From Pseudoduganella lutea (GTDB lineage: Bacteria > Pseudomonadota > Gammaproteobacteria > Burkholderiales > Burkholderiaceae_D), in contig NZ_CP035913.1 of assembly GCF_004209755.1 (NCBI RefSeq), positions 3,844,001-3,908,000 of the forward strand: a stretch of 64,000 nt of DNA, in the 5' to 3' direction. The notes beneath the pieces are model-generated. The model had not been told where the DNA came from. It worked only from the letters and a program-made list of their open reading frames with translations, and searched no databases. A program made the position numbers and the translations under genes. Positions 8,518 to 16,733 of this stretch are shown here, piece after piece; the first letter of the stretch is position 1, and every line of letters starts with the position of its first letter.

Positions 8518-9903
8518 ATGACCAACGACCTCGCCCCGCAAAAATTCAAGCCCTACACCCGCCAGAGCATTCGCCAGGCGCGCCAGTGGCAATGGCTGCC
8601 GCCGGACCAGCAGGAAGCCGTGCAGGTGGTCTCCCACGTACTGCCGTTCCGCACCAATGAATACGTGCTCGAGAACCTGATCGACTGGCGTAACGTGCCG
8701 GACGATCCCATCTACCGCCTGGTGTTCCCGCACCGCGACATGCTGCCGGTCGACGAGTACCGCCAGTTGCGCGACCTGGTGATGGTGAAACACGACGACG
8801 CGGCCATTGCCGCCCTCGTGCACAAGATCCGCATGCGCATGAACCCGCACCCGGCCGGCCAGATGACGCACAACGTGCCGCGCGTGAACGACCACGTGCT
8901 CAAGGGCCTGCAGCACAAGTACAAGGAAACGGTGCTGTTCTTCCCCAGCGCCGGCCAGACGTGCCACGCCTATTGCACGTTCTGCTTCCGCTGGCCGCAG
9001 TTCGTGGGCATGGATGACATGAAGTTCGATGCCCGCGAAACCACGGAGCTCGTGTCGTACCTGAAATCGCACGAGGAAGTGACGGACGTGCTGATCACCG
9101 GCGGCGACCCGATGGTCATGAATACCCGCTCGCTGGCAGAATTCATCGAACCGTTGCTGGGCCCCGACATGGCCCATATCCAGAACATCCGCATCGGCAC
9201 GAAGTCCGTCGCCTACTGGCCACAGCGCTTCGTGACCGACAAGGATGCGGACGACCTGCTGCGGCTGTTCGAGAAGGTGGTCGCAAGCGGCAAGAACCTG
9301 GCGATCATGGGCCACTACAACCACGCGGTCGAACTGCGCCAGGACATCGCGCAGAAGGCCGTCAAGCGCATCGTCGGCACGGGCGCCACCCTGCGCATGC
9401 AAGGGCCGCTGATCCGCCACATCAACGAGGACCCGCACAGCTGGGCCGAACTGTGGCGCACCGGCGTGCGCCTGGGCGCGATCCCGTACTACATGTTCGT
9501 CGAGCGTGACACGGGCCCGAGCGAATACTTCCAGCTGCCGCTGGCGCGCGCGCACGAGATCTTCCAGCAGGCTTACCAGATGGTGTCCGGCCTGGCGCGC
9601 ACGGTGCGCGGCCCGTCGATGAGCGCATTCCCCGGCAAGGTCGCCATCGATGGCGTGGTCACGATCAACGGCGAGAAGCTGTTCGCGCTGCAGTTCCTGC
9701 AGGCCCGCAATCCGGACTGGGTAAGGAAGCCGTTCTTTGCAAAGTACGATGAGAAAGCCACGTGGCTTGATCACCTGAAGCCCGCCTTCGGCAAGGAAAA
9801 ATTCTTCTTCGAGACCGATGAGGACAGCCACGCACCGAAGGAACGCAAGGTGATCCCGATCGCCAGCGCGCGCGATTACGCATCGCGCGGCAACGCCGCC
9901 TGA
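8518..9903 (+). CDS. KamA-family radical SAM protein (lysine 2,3-aminomutase-like)
   Basis: A 461-residue radical SAM enzyme. The 4Fe-4S cluster cysteines are C149, C153 and C156 in TCHAYCTFC, and the SAM-binding GGDP motif is in LITGGDPMV. A Lys in AFPGKVAIDG sits where lysine 2,3-aminomutases bind pyridoxal phosphate, so PLP dependence is likely. Family members move an amino group between carbons 2 and 3 of lysine or related amino acids. The C-terminus (DHLKPAFGKEKFFFETDED onward) is longer than in short KamA/EpmB proteins, so substrate is uncertain. The ATG at 8518 follows CAGGAG; 39 in-frame codons upstream are not conserved-looking. The MFS gene begins 2 bases after the stop, indicating tight coupling. 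Confidence 0.85.
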   Translation: MTNDLAPQKFKPYTRQSIRQARQWQWLPPDQQEAVQVVSHVLPFRTNEYVLENLIDWRNVPDDPIYRLVFPHRDMLPVDEYRQLRDLVMVKHDDAAIAALVHKIRMRMNPHPAGQMTHNVPRVNDHVLKGLQHKYKETVLFFPSAGQTCHAYCTFCFRWPQFVGMDDMKFDARETTELVSYLKSHEEVTDVLITGGDPMVMNTRSLAEFIEPLLGPDMAHIQNIRIGTKSVAYWPQRFVTDKDADDLLRLFEKVVASGKNLAIMGHYNHAVELRQDIAQKAVKRIVGTGATLRMQGPLIRHINEDPHSWAELWRTGVRLGAIPYYMFVERDTGPSEYFQLPLARAHEIFQQAYQMVSGLARTVRGPSMSAFPGKVAIDGVVTINGEKLFALQFLQARNPDWVRKPFFAKYDEKATWLDHLKPAFGKEKFFFETDEDSHAPKERKVIPIASARDYASRGNAA

Positions 9904-9905
9904 CG

Positions 9906-11252
9906 ATGAAGCCGCCCGCGCCCGCGCCTGGATCCGCGCCTGTCGCCGCGCCATCCCTGCTGTCGGGCGGCGGGTTGCGCGTGCCGGGCCGGTTGTCCGG
10001 ACCGGCCTTGCTGTGCCTTGTGTTCCTGCCATTCGCGCTGGGGCATTACCTGTCATGCCTGCTGCGCACGGTGAACGCGGTGCTGGCGCCGCAGCTGGTC
10101 GAAGCGGCGGCGCTGACGCCGGGCGACCTGGGCGTGCTCACCAGCGCCTACTTCCTGGCCTTCGCGGTGGCCCAGCTGCCGGTCGGCATCGCGCTGGACC
10201 GTTTCGGCCCGCGCCTGGTGCAGTTCCCCATGCTGCTGCTGGCGGCCGTGGGCACGATGGCCTTTGCGTTCAGCAGCGACTTCGCCCAGATGCTGGCCGC
10301 GCGCACGGTGATGGGGCTGGGCCTGGGCGGCTGCTTCATGGCGGCCGTGAAGGCGCTTTCCACGTGGATGCCGGCCGCCAGGCTGCCGTCGGTGCAGGGT
10401 TACCTGATCGCCGTCGGCGGGCTGGGCGCCGCGTCGTCCACGCTGCCGGTGCGTGTGTTCCTGCACCATGCTCAATGGCGCTCGCTGTTCATCGCGCTGG
10501 CGCTGGCCTGCGTGGTCGCGGCGCTGCTGGTGCTGCTGCTGGCGCCCACGCCGGCCACGCCCGAAGGGCCGGACGGGATGAACGAGCCGAAGCCGCCGGT
10601 CCGCATGGCGGTCTACGCCGAGGTGTTCCGCCACGCGGCTTTTCGCGAAACGGCCGCGGTGGTGCTGGTACCCCACACGGTGTTCTTCGGCCTGCAAGGC
10701 CTGTGGATCGGGCGCTGGCTGACGGACGCAGGCCGCTTTCCGGAGCAGGACGTGGCATGGCTGCTGGCCATCGGCATGGCGGCCGTGATCGCCGGCGCCA
10801 TCGCCGTGGGCAAGGTGACGGAATGGGCGGCAAGGCGCGGCGTCGACGCGATCACCGTGGCTGCAGTGGGCGTATCGCTGTTCATCCTCGTGCAGTGCGG
10901 TTTCGCGCTGGGCTGGCAGCCCGGCTTTCCGATGCTGGCCGTGCTGTTCACGCTGGTGGGCACGATCACCGGCATCGAATACACGATCGTGGCACAGGCG
11001 CTGCCGCCAGCGCTGACGGGACGCGCTTCCACGTGCCTGAACCTGCTGATCTTTACCGGCGCGTTCATCGTGCAGGCGGGTTTCGGCCTCCTCATCGGAC
11101 TGTGGCAGCCGGATGCCGCGCAGCGCTATCCCGCCGCGGCTTACCAGGCCGCGTTCTTCGTGCTCTTGCTGCTGCAGATGCCCGGCATCGCGTGGTTCGC
11201 GTGGCGCCGGCGCAGGCTGCCTTGCGCGAACCCTGTAGAATCCGTTCTTTGA
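9906..11252 (+). CDS. MFS transporter
   Basis: A 448-residue major facilitator with about 12 hydrophobic helices and the loop 2-3 motif GIALDRFGPRLVQ typical of the superfamily. A hydrophilic central loop (TPEGPDGMNEPKPP) separates the two halves, and an unusual Pro/Ala-rich N-terminal extension of about 30 residues precedes helix 1. Because the start is 2 bases after the radical SAM stop codon, the two proteins are probably made together. The transporter may therefore import the substrate or export the product of that enzyme (inference). The transported compound cannot be deduced. Confidence 0.85.
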   Translation: MKPPAPAPGSAPVAAPSLLSGGGLRVPGRLSGPALLCLVFLPFALGHYLSCLLRTVNAVLAPQLVEAAALTPGDLGVLTSAYFLAFAVAQLPVGIALDRFGPRLVQFPMLLLAAVGTMAFAFSSDFAQMLAARTVMGLGLGGCFMAAVKALSTWMPAARLPSVQGYLIAVGGLGAASSTLPVRVFLHHAQWRSLFIALALACVVAALLVLLLAPTPATPEGPDGMNEPKPPVRMAVYAEVFRHAAFRETAAVVLVPHTVFFGLQGLWIGRWLTDAGRFPEQDVAWLLAIGMAAVIAGAIAVGKVTEWAARRGVDAITVAAVGVSLFILVQCGFALGWQPGFPMLAVLFTLVGTITGIEYTIVAQALPPALTGRASTCLNLLIFTGAFIVQAGFGLLIGLWQPDAAQRYPAAAYQAAFFVLLLLQMPGIAWFAWRRRRLPCANPVESVL

Positions 11253-11294
11253 CTGGAAGCTCCGGCTTCCGCCGCATCATCAGCAGGAGAGAAA

Positions 11295-12140
11295 ATGAAA
11301 CTGGTTCGTTATGGCCGCATCGGCAAGGAAAAGCCTGGCCTGATCGATGAAGAGGGCAGGCTGCGCGACCTGTCCGGCGTGATCGGCGACCTCGCCGGCG
11401 CCAACCTGTCGGACAAGGTATTGAAGAAGGTCGCGAAGATCCCTTACGACACGCTGCCGCTGGTGCGCGGCAATCCGCGCTTCGGCGTGCCGGTGGGGAA
11501 GGTGGGCAAGTTCATCGGCATCGGCCTCAATTACGCCGACCATGCGGCCGAATCGAACCTGCCGGTGCCCACCGAGCCGATCGTGTTCATGAAGGCCGTC
11601 ACGAGCCTGTCGGGCGCGGACGATCCGGTGATGCTGCCGAAAGGCTCGAAGAAGACGGACTGGGAAGTGGAACTCGGTGTCGTCATCGGCACGCGCGCCC
11701 GCTATGTCAGCGAAGCCGATGCCGAGAAATACGTGGCCGGCTACTGCGTGGTGAACGACATCTCCGAACGCGAGTACCAGCTCGAGCGCGGCGGCCAGTG
11801 GGACAAGGGCAAGGGCTGCGATACCTTCGGCCCCGTCGGCCCCTGGCTCGTCACGCGCGACGAAGTGTGGAACGTCGATGACCTCGACCTGTACCTGGAA
11901 CTGAACGGCAAGCGCATGCAGACCGGGAACACGGCGACGATGATCTTCAAGGTGCCGCAGATCGTTTCCTACCTGTCGCAGTTCATGACGCTGGAACCGG
12001 GCGACATCATCGCCACCGGCACGCCGCCCGGCGTGGGCATGGCACGCAAGCGCTTCCTCAAGAAGGGCGATTTCCTGCGCCTCGGCATCGCCGGGCTGGG
12101 CGAGCAGCAGCAGGATGTGATCGGGTTCCAGGAGTTTTGA
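11295..12140 (+). CDS. Fumarylacetoacetate hydrolase family protein
   Basis: A 281-residue enzyme of the FAH superfamily (acylpyruvate hydrolases, decarboxylases and isomerases acting on 2-oxo or 2-hydroxy acids with a divalent metal). Conserved pieces seen are GKFIGIGLNYADHAAES, a metal-binding Glu in DWEVELGVVIG, VAGYCVVNDISEREYQ, and the C-terminal IIATGTPPGVGM. Length is typical for the short bacterial type often annotated as 2-hydroxyhepta-2,4-diene-1,7-dioate isomerase or ureidoglycolate lyase; which reaction applies is not decidable here. CAGGAGAG precedes the ATG. It follows the MFS gene by 42 bases, with a small GGAAGC/GCTTCC hairpin in the gap, and is probably in the same transcript. 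A strong terminator lies 67 bases downstream. Confidence 0.88.
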   Translation: MKLVRYGRIGKEKPGLIDEEGRLRDLSGVIGDLAGANLSDKVLKKVAKIPYDTLPLVRGNPRFGVPVGKVGKFIGIGLNYADHAAESNLPVPTEPIVFMKAVTSLSGADDPVMLPKGSKKTDWEVELGVVIGTRARYVSEADAEKYVAGYCVVNDISEREYQLERGGQWDKGKGCDTFGPVGPWLVTRDEVWNVDDLDLYLELNGKRMQTGNTATMIFKVPQIVSYLSQFMTLEPGDIIATGTPPGVGMARKRFLKKGDFLRLGIAGLGEQQQDVIGFQEF

Positions 12141-12207
12141 TTCGAGTCGCTTGCTGACGATTGCATGCGTATCGATTGCTTCGACCGATAGCTGCTGGCA
12201 GCGGAAC

Positions 12208-12269
12208 ACCGGTGTCTGACACCATTTCTGGGTGAATCTTCCAGAAATGGTGTCAGACACCGGTTTTTT
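12208..12269 (+). terminator. Long hairpin terminator made of a palindromic repeat (family A)
   Basis: A perfect 24-base inverted repeat: the left arm at 12208-12231 begins ACCGGTGTCTGACACC, the right arm is 12241-12264, and the loop is 9 bases. The right arm is followed by six T residues. It sits between the convergent FAH and aminotransferase genes and would terminate FAH transcription. The core GGTGTCTGACACC recurs in variants elsewhere in the window, so this is also a member of a dispersed repeat family. Confidence 0.85.
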
Positions 12270-12287
12270 CATGCGCCAACGACTTGC

Positions 12288-13625
12288 TCAACCCGGCCGG
12301 ATCGCCGTCAACGCCTGCCCCAGCGCATCCGACAGGCGCATGACGATCTGCGCAAGATCGGCCTCGCTGGCGATGAACGGCGGCGCCAGCAGGATATGGT
12401 CGCCGCGCTTGCCATCGGCCGTGCCTCCCATCGGATACACCATCAGGCCGCAGCCCATCGCCTTTTCCCGGACCGCCGCGAACAGCTTCAGGTCCGGATC
12501 GAACGGGCGCCTGGTGTCGCGGTCCTGCACCAGTTCCAGCCCCACCATCAGGCCACGGCCGCGGATGTCCCCCACATGCGGGTGGGCCCCCAGCGCATCG
12601 CGCAGCATGCGGCGCAGCGTGGTGCCGCGCACCGTGGCCGCGCCCAGCAGGCAGTCGCGCTTGATCACTTTCTGCACCGCGAGCGCTGCCGCCGCCGCCA
12701 CGGGATGCGCGTTGTAGGTGTGCCCATGCTGGAAGGTGCCGCTGCCGTTTCTCAGGCGCTCCACCACGTGGTCGCGCGCCAGCACGGCGCCGATCGGCTG
12801 GTAGCCGGCCGCCAGGCCCTTGCCCAGCGCTACAAGATCCGGCACCACGCCATCCTGCTCGATCGCATACAGCGTGCCCGTGCGGCCCATGCCGCACATG
12901 ACTTCGTCGGCGATGAACAGGATGCCGTACTTGTCGCACAGTGCGCGCACACCCTTGAAGTAGCCGGGCGTGGGCGGCACGGCGCCCAGCGTGGCGCCCA
13001 CAACGGGCTCGGCGCAAAAGCCGATGATGTTCTGCGGGCCCACGTCCAGGATCTTCTGTTCCAGCTCGGCGATCAGGCTGGCGGTGTAGTCGTTCACGTC
13101 CTGGCCGGCCAGGCGATGCCGATATTCATAGCATGGCGACACGCGCGCCACGTCCATCAGCAATGGCTCGAACTGCTTGCGGCGCGCCTCGTTGCCGCCC
13201 AGGGCCAGCGCGCCCAGGGTATTGCCGTGGTAGCTCTGCTGGCGGGCGATGAACACGCGCCGCTCGGGTTCGCCGTTTTCCACGAAGTACTGGCGCGCCA
13301 TCTTCAGCGCCGATTCCACCGCCTCCGACCCGCCGGACACGAGGTACACATTGTTCAGGTCGCCCGGCGCATCGGTGGCCAGGCGCTGCGCCAGTTCCTC
13401 GGCCACGTCGGTGGTGAAAAAGCCCGAATGGGCATAGGCCGTCGTCTTCATTTGCGCACCCATGGCGGACAGCACGTCCGGGTGGCTGTGACCGAGCGAC
13501 GACACGGCGGCGCCGCCGCTCGCATCCAGGTAGGTGTTGCCATTGCTGTCGCGCAGGTACATGCCGAACGCGCACACGGCGGTTGGCGGCGTCTGGCGCA
13601 GGTTCCGGTGGATCAGTTGGCTCAT
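12288..13625 (-). CDS. Class III aminotransferase (aspartate aminotransferase family)
   Basis: A 445-residue PLP-dependent transaminase of class III (omega-transaminase group). The cofactor Lys is K269 in VALGKGLAAGY. D240 in FIADEVMCGMGRTG contacts the pyridine nitrogen, and VSGGSEAVESALKMARQY is the phosphate-binding region. Such enzymes transfer an amino group from an omega-amino acid or amine to a keto acid. The annotation as an aspartate aminotransferase family member is only by family; substrate is unknown. Upstream is a repeat-rich gap with the insertion sequence. It converges with the FAH gene. Confidence 0.9.
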   Translation of the reverse strand: MSQLIHRNLRQTPPTAVCAFGMYLRDSNGNTYLDASGGAAVSSLGHSHPDVLSAMGAQMKTTAYAHSGFFTTDVAEELAQRLATDAPGDLNNVYLVSGGSEAVESALKMARQYFVENGEPERRVFIARQQSYHGNTLGALALGGNEARRKQFEPLLMDVARVSPCYEYRHRLAGQDVNDYTASLIAELEQKILDVGPQNIIGFCAEPVVGATLGAVPPTPGYFKGVRALCDKYGILFIADEVMCGMGRTGTLYAIEQDGVVPDLVALGKGLAAGYQPIGAVLARDHVVERLRNGSGTFQHGHTYNAHPVAAAAALAVQKVIKRDCLLGAATVRGTTLRRMLRDALGAHPHVGDIRGRGLMVGLELVQDRDTRRPFDPDLKLFAAVREKAMGCGLMVYPMGGTADGKRGDHILLAPPFIASEADLAQIVMRLSDALGQALTAIRPG

Positions 13626-13813
13626 GATGTCCTCGTTGTGGTTGCTTGTCGGGTCGACAGTAGCCCGCAGGAAACACGAAGACGTTGATTTTTATCTTGC
13701 CCCTGGTGAGTTTTTCTCAAATACCAGAGCGCATGCTGCTTACCCGCGCAGGCATATGACGCCGGAACAACAGGTCCCGCGCATTGGCCTGAGCTCTGCA
13801 GAAATAGAAAAAC

Positions 13814-13873
13814 CGGTGACAGACACCAGTAATTCCGGAATAGTCGTTCCAGGAAAAAGGGTGTCTGTCACCG
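13814..13873. repeat. Palindromic repeat pair GGTGACAGACACC / GGTGTCTGTCACC (family A)
   Basis: Arms CGGTGACAGACACC (13814-13827) and GGTGTCTGTCACCG (13860-13873) form a perfect 14-base inverted repeat around a 32-base loop. The loop itself contains the palindrome ATTCCGGAAT. The right arm ends 3 bases before the terminal inverted repeat of the neighbouring insertion sequence, so this repeat looks like the place where the element inserted. Confidence 0.8.
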
Positions 13874-13876
13874 TAC

Positions 13877-13888
13877 ATGGACGCCCCC
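13877..13888. repeat. Terminal inverted repeat of the IS, downstream end
   Basis: ATGGACGCCCCC, a perfect inverted match to 15259-15270. The base before it differs between the two ends, so the shared repeat is 12 bases. Confidence 0.8.
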
Positions 13889-14168
13889 GGTATGCCAAGC
13901 TTTCTTTTCATGACGGCTTTAGGTAAAGATTGCACCCGTACATTCGGACTTTGATGTGGCCGATGCCACTGTCCCTGATGGGATTTGCTGGTCGACGCCC
14001 CGGCGGTTTAACGCACTCGAAGTGCTTGGTGACAGACGGGCTTAGCCAACCACGGTCTTACCTGGTTTGCCATCACTGCTTGATCGCTTGTGCAATCGGT
14101 GGAATGTACCGGCACTGCTTCCAAAAACTGTTTGCCTCCCTTCGACAAGGGACCCTTAACCGGGTCGA
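13889..14168 (-). ncRNA. Candidate guide (bridge/seek) RNA region of the IS
   Basis: 280 bases without a convincing gene between the transposase stop and the terminal repeat. In IS1111-type elements this position encodes a small RNA that guides insertion (established for the family). Read on the transposase strand it contains, in order: GTCTGTCACC (14038 to 14029), identical to the repeat flank at 13863-13872; a stem-loop with arms GCACT/AGTGC (14025 to 14013); GGGGCGTC (14001 to 13994), matching the element's end repeat; and ATCCCAT (13984 to 13978), matching 15269-15275 just outside that repeat. These are the expected target-guide and donor-guide matches. The RNA itself and its ends are inferred. 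Confidence 0.5.
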
Positions 14169-14193
14169 TTACGCGGCAGCGTAATCGACCCGG
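14160..14193. repeat. 15-base hairpin spanning the transposase stop codon
   Basis: CCGGGTCGATTACGC (14160-14174) and GCGTAATCGACCCGG (14179-14193) pair perfectly around a GGCA loop. The transposase stop codon lies inside the stem. There is no T-run on either side, so it is not a standard terminator. It may block readthrough into, or bound, the noncoding RNA. Confidence 0.7.
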
Positions 14194-15188
14194 AACTCTC
14201 TGTCATGTGCTAACAACGCCCACACTGTTCTTGCATTTTTGTTGGCCAAGGCCACGGCAGCGATATTCTTGTGTCGCCGGCTAAGTAGCGAATGAAGCCA
14301 GTCTTGCTTGATCTTGTTGGCTGCGTGCCGGATTACTGCTCGGGCGCCATGAATGAGCAACGTCCGCAGATACGTATCGCCTCGTTTGCTGATGCCAAGA
14401 AGGTTGGTTCGGCCGCCCGTTGAATGCTGTTTCGGCACCAGGCCAAGCCATGCAGCGAGCTGTCGGCCGTTGGCGAAGTGCTTGGCGTTACCGATCGCTG
14501 CCACCAATGCGCTCGCTGTAATCGGACCAATGCCCGGTATCTTCTCTAGTCGCTGAGACATCGAATTCGAGCGATGCCAATTCTGGATCTCCAGCTCGAA
14601 TTGCTTAACTCGCTTGTCCAATACGTTCAAGTGATCAAGAAGTTCGAGGATGGTCTGGCGGAACGCGCCGGGCAGTTCATCCTTCGCTTCATCGAGCAAT
14701 GTCGGCACCCGCTCCTTAAGCAGGGCCAGGCCCTTTGGCACGATCAATCCAAACTCCGCCAATAGCCCGCGAATCTGATTAGCCTGCGCCGTGCGCTGCT
14801 TGACGAATCCTGCCCGGGCCGTGTGGACAGCAAGGATCGCCTGCTGTTCGATATTCTTGATCGGCACGAAACGCATGCTTGGTCGTTGTACTGCTTCGCA
14901 GATCGCTTCTGCATCTGCTGCATCGTGCTTGTTGGTCTTCACGTACGGCTTGACGAACTGCGGAGCTATCAGCTTGACCGTGTGCCCCAGGCTTTGTAAC
15001 TGCCGCGCCCAGTAATGCGCGCTCCCACATGCCTCCATCCCGATCAGGCACGGTGCCATGTTGGCGAAAAATTCCATTACCTTGCCACGCCTCAGCTGGA
15101 TACGCTTCTCCACCTTGCCAGCCGCATTCACACCGTGGAATTGGAAAACTTCCTTTGCCAAATCAACACCGCATACCGTAATCTTCAT
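14169..15188 (-). CDS. IS110-family transposase (IS1111-like)
   Basis: A 339-residue DEDD/Tnp_20 recombinase. The N-terminal RuvC-like domain begins VCGVDLAKEVFQFHG and includes CLIGMEACGSAHYWAR and PYVKTNKHDAADAEAICEAV. The C-terminal domain carries the helix-hairpin-helix-like IPGIGPITASALVAAIG and the serine-region GRTNLLGISKRGDTYLRTLL. Full length and apparently intact, so the element may be active. Protein type and layout match IS1111 relatives that act with a small guide RNA. The lower GC of the element compared with neighbours also fits a recent arrival. Confidence 0.93.
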   Translation of the reverse strand: MKITVCGVDLAKEVFQFHGVNAAGKVEKRIQLRRGKVMEFFANMAPCLIGMEACGSAHYWARQLQSLGHTVKLIAPQFVKPYVKTNKHDAADAEAICEAVQRPSMRFVPIKNIEQQAILAVHTARAGFVKQRTAQANQIRGLLAEFGLIVPKGLALLKERVPTLLDEAKDELPGAFRQTILELLDHLNVLDKRVKQFELEIQNWHRSNSMSQRLEKIPGIGPITASALVAAIGNAKHFANGRQLAAWLGLVPKQHSTGGRTNLLGISKRGDTYLRTLLIHGARAVIRHAANKIKQDWLHSLLSRRHKNIAAVALANKNARTVWALLAHDREFRVDYAAA

Positions 15189-15258
15189 GGTGACGCCCCC
15201 CTCTAGTTAAGTGGTTTCTCGACAACTCCACTTTGGCACATTGATGCCGTTTTAGGGT

Positions 15259-15270
15259 GGGGGCGTCCAT
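15259..15270. repeat. Terminal inverted repeat of the IS, upstream end
   Basis: GGGGGCGTCCAT, inverted match to 13877-13888. The same GACGCCCCC sequence occurs again at 15193-15201, just upstream of the transposase ATG, giving a second inverted pair within this end. Confidence 0.8.
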
Positions 15271-15297
15271 CCCATTGGTTTTGAACTTGCATGCGTG

Positions 15298-15370
15298 CAC
15301 CCAAAAGCAATGGCTGGGGTCAGACCCGGCGGGTCTGACCCCGGAATCTGCCTTTGGGTGTCTGTCACCC
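15298..15370. repeat. Composite palindromic repeat (family B plus a family A core)
   Basis: An inner hairpin GGGGTCAGACCCG / CGGGTCTGACCCC (15316-15328 and 15330-15342) is enclosed by outer arms CACCCAAAAGC (15298-15308) and GCCTTTGGGTG (15350-15360). It is followed directly by GGGTG-TCTGT-CACCC (15356-15370), a family A core. A near copy of the inner and outer structure lies at 56727-56786 and a truncated one at 47261-47279. It ends 3 bases before the carboxylesterase stop codon. Confidence 0.8.
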
Positions 15371-15373
15371 GTT

Positions 15374-16042
15374 TTACTTGAGCACCTTGTGCAGCCAGCC
15401 GGAGATGTCGTTGACTTCTTCCGGGCAGACGGAGTGCTGCATGTAGTAGTCGTGCCACTCGACCTGGTAGCCCAGGTTCTGCAGCAGGTCGCGCGATGCG
15501 GTGGCGCGGGCGATGGGGATCACCTGGTCGAGCCGGCCGTGGACGAGGAAGATCGGCGTGTCCTGGTTGGCGGGGTTGCGCTCGGCGGCCACCTTGTCGG
15601 CCAGCGGCACGTAGCCGGACAGGCACAGCAGCCCGCCCAGCTTTTCCTTGTAGCGCAGGCCCGTCTGCAACGTCATCGCGCAGCCTTGCGAGAAGCCGCC
15701 CAGGATGATCCGGCTGGCCGGGATGCCGCGGGATTTTTCGCGCTCGATCAGCGCTTCCACCTGCAGCTGCGAGGCACGCAAGCCTTTTTCGTCTTCCTGC
15801 CGGCCCAGGTCGGTGTGAACGATGTCGTACCAGGCGCGCATCGTGTAGCCGCCATTGATCGTCACCGGCATCGTGTTCGCATGCGGGAAGATGAAGCGGA
15901 TGCCCGGCAGGCCGGACAGGTTCAGCTCGTTCACGAACGGCACGAAGTCGTTACCGTCCGCGCCCAGGCCGTGCATCCAGATGATCGCGACCTGCGGATT
16001 GTCGTTGGTGGAAACTTCGATGTTCGGTAAGACGTCGATCAT
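15374..16042 (-). CDS. Carboxylesterase / phospholipase-family alpha/beta hydrolase
   Basis: A 222-residue cytoplasmic serine esterase of the phospholipase/carboxylesterase family (EstB and acyl-protein-thioesterase-like). Ser118 in GGFSQGCAM is the nucleophile. The Asp lies in HGRLDQVIP and the His near QHSVCPEE, close to the C-terminus. IIWMHGLGADG forms the oxyanion region. Members hydrolyse short carboxylic esters. The ATG at 16042 with GAGGAAT upstream was preferred to a longer frame. It follows mog by 10 bases on the same strand, so the order darP-mog-esterase is probably one transcript. Confidence 0.88.
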   Translation of the reverse strand: MIDVLPNIEVSTNDNPQVAIIWMHGLGADGNDFVPFVNELNLSGLPGIRFIFPHANTMPVTINGGYTMRAWYDIVHTDLGRQEDEKGLRASQLQVEALIEREKSRGIPASRIILGGFSQGCAMTLQTGLRYKEKLGGLLCLSGYVPLADKVAAERNPANQDTPIFLVHGRLDQVIPIARATASRDLLQNLGYQVEWHDYYMQHSVCPEEVNDISGWLHKVLK

Positions 16043-16052
16043 GGATTCCTCG

Positions 16053-16733
16053 TCATTGCAGTGGGGTGGCCGCCGCCTTGTTGTCGGGTGAACTGCGGAC
16101 CGCCGATTTCGGCCGGAACGCCTTGCACACGGCACCGTCGGTTTCGATGTAGGGGCCGCCGATCAGGTCGATGCAGTAGGGCACAGCGGCAAAGATGCCG
16201 GCGGCGACCACATTGCCCGCATCGTCCTTCAGGCCTTCCAGCGTTTCCCTGATGGACTTCGGCTGGCCGGGCAGGTTCATCACCAGCGCCGCATGGGCTG
16301 GCGAAGCGTCCGGCGTCTCGCGGATCACGGCCACCTGGCGCGACAGGATCGCGGTGGGCACGAAGTGCAGGCTGATCTGTCGCATCTGCTCGCCGAAGCC
16401 CGGCATTTCCTTCGTGCCGATGGCCAGCGTGGCTTCGGGCGTCACGTCGCGCCGGGCGGGGCCGGTGCCGCCGGTGGTCAGCACCAGGTGGCATTTCACG
16501 GTGTCGACCAGCTCGACCAGCGTTGCCTCGATCGTTGCGCGGTCGTCCGGAATCAGGCGCGTCTCCACGCGGAATGGCGTGGAGATCGCGCTGCCGAGCC
16601 ATTCTTCCAGCGCGGGAATGCCCTGGTCCTGGTAGACGCCGCCGCTGGCACGGTCGGAGACCGACACCAGGCCGATCACCAGCTCAGCGGGCTCCGGGGT
16701 GGCATTGTTATTCGTCGCGGTCTTCATCGTCAT
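16053..16733 (-). CDS. mog: Molybdopterin adenylyltransferase
   Basis: A MogA/MoaB-type protein of 226 residues that adenylates molybdopterin before molybdenum insertion in cofactor synthesis. The signature TTGGTGPARRDVTPEA is present, as are IGLVSVSDRASGGVYQDQG at the N-terminus and NLPGQPKSIRETLEGL in the C-terminal half. The ATG at 16733 (MTMKTA) has AAGG six bases upstream; an ATG 24 bases earlier is less well placed. The first 26 bases overlap the 3' end of darP, indicating translational coupling. Confidence 0.9.
   Translation of the reverse strand: MTMKTATNNNATPEPAELVIGLVSVSDRASGGVYQDQGIPALEEWLGSAISTPFRVETRLIPDDRATIEATLVELVDTVKCHLVLTTGGTGPARRDVTPEATLAIGTKEMPGFGEQMRQISLHFVPTAILSRQVAVIRETPDASPAHAALVMNLPGQPKSIRETLEGLKDDAGNVVAAGIFAAVPYCIDLIGGPYIETDGAVCKAFRPKSAVRSSPDNKAAATPLQ

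Larger units (their letters stand above)
13874..15276 (-). mobile_element. IS110-family insertion sequence, IS1111-like subgroup
   Basis: One transposase gene (14169-15188, minus) flanked by 12-base perfect inverted repeats, ATGGACGCCCCC at 13877-13888 and its complement GGGGGCGTCCAT at 15259-15270. Short subterminal repeats and a long noncoding stretch after the transposase (280 bases) are the layout of the IS1111 subgroup of IS110. No target-site duplication is expected for this family and none was found. The outer ends are approximate; the left one abuts a family A repeat, the right one lies just before a family B repeat. Confidence 0.8.

Noticed and set aside
14160..14193. Hairpin at the transposase end as an ordinary terminator
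   Set aside because: Stem is strong but no T-run follows on either strand and the stop codon is inside it.
13814..15276. Target-site duplication flanking the insertion sequence
   Set aside because: No matching direct repeat was found at the two ends, and IS110-family elements often make none.
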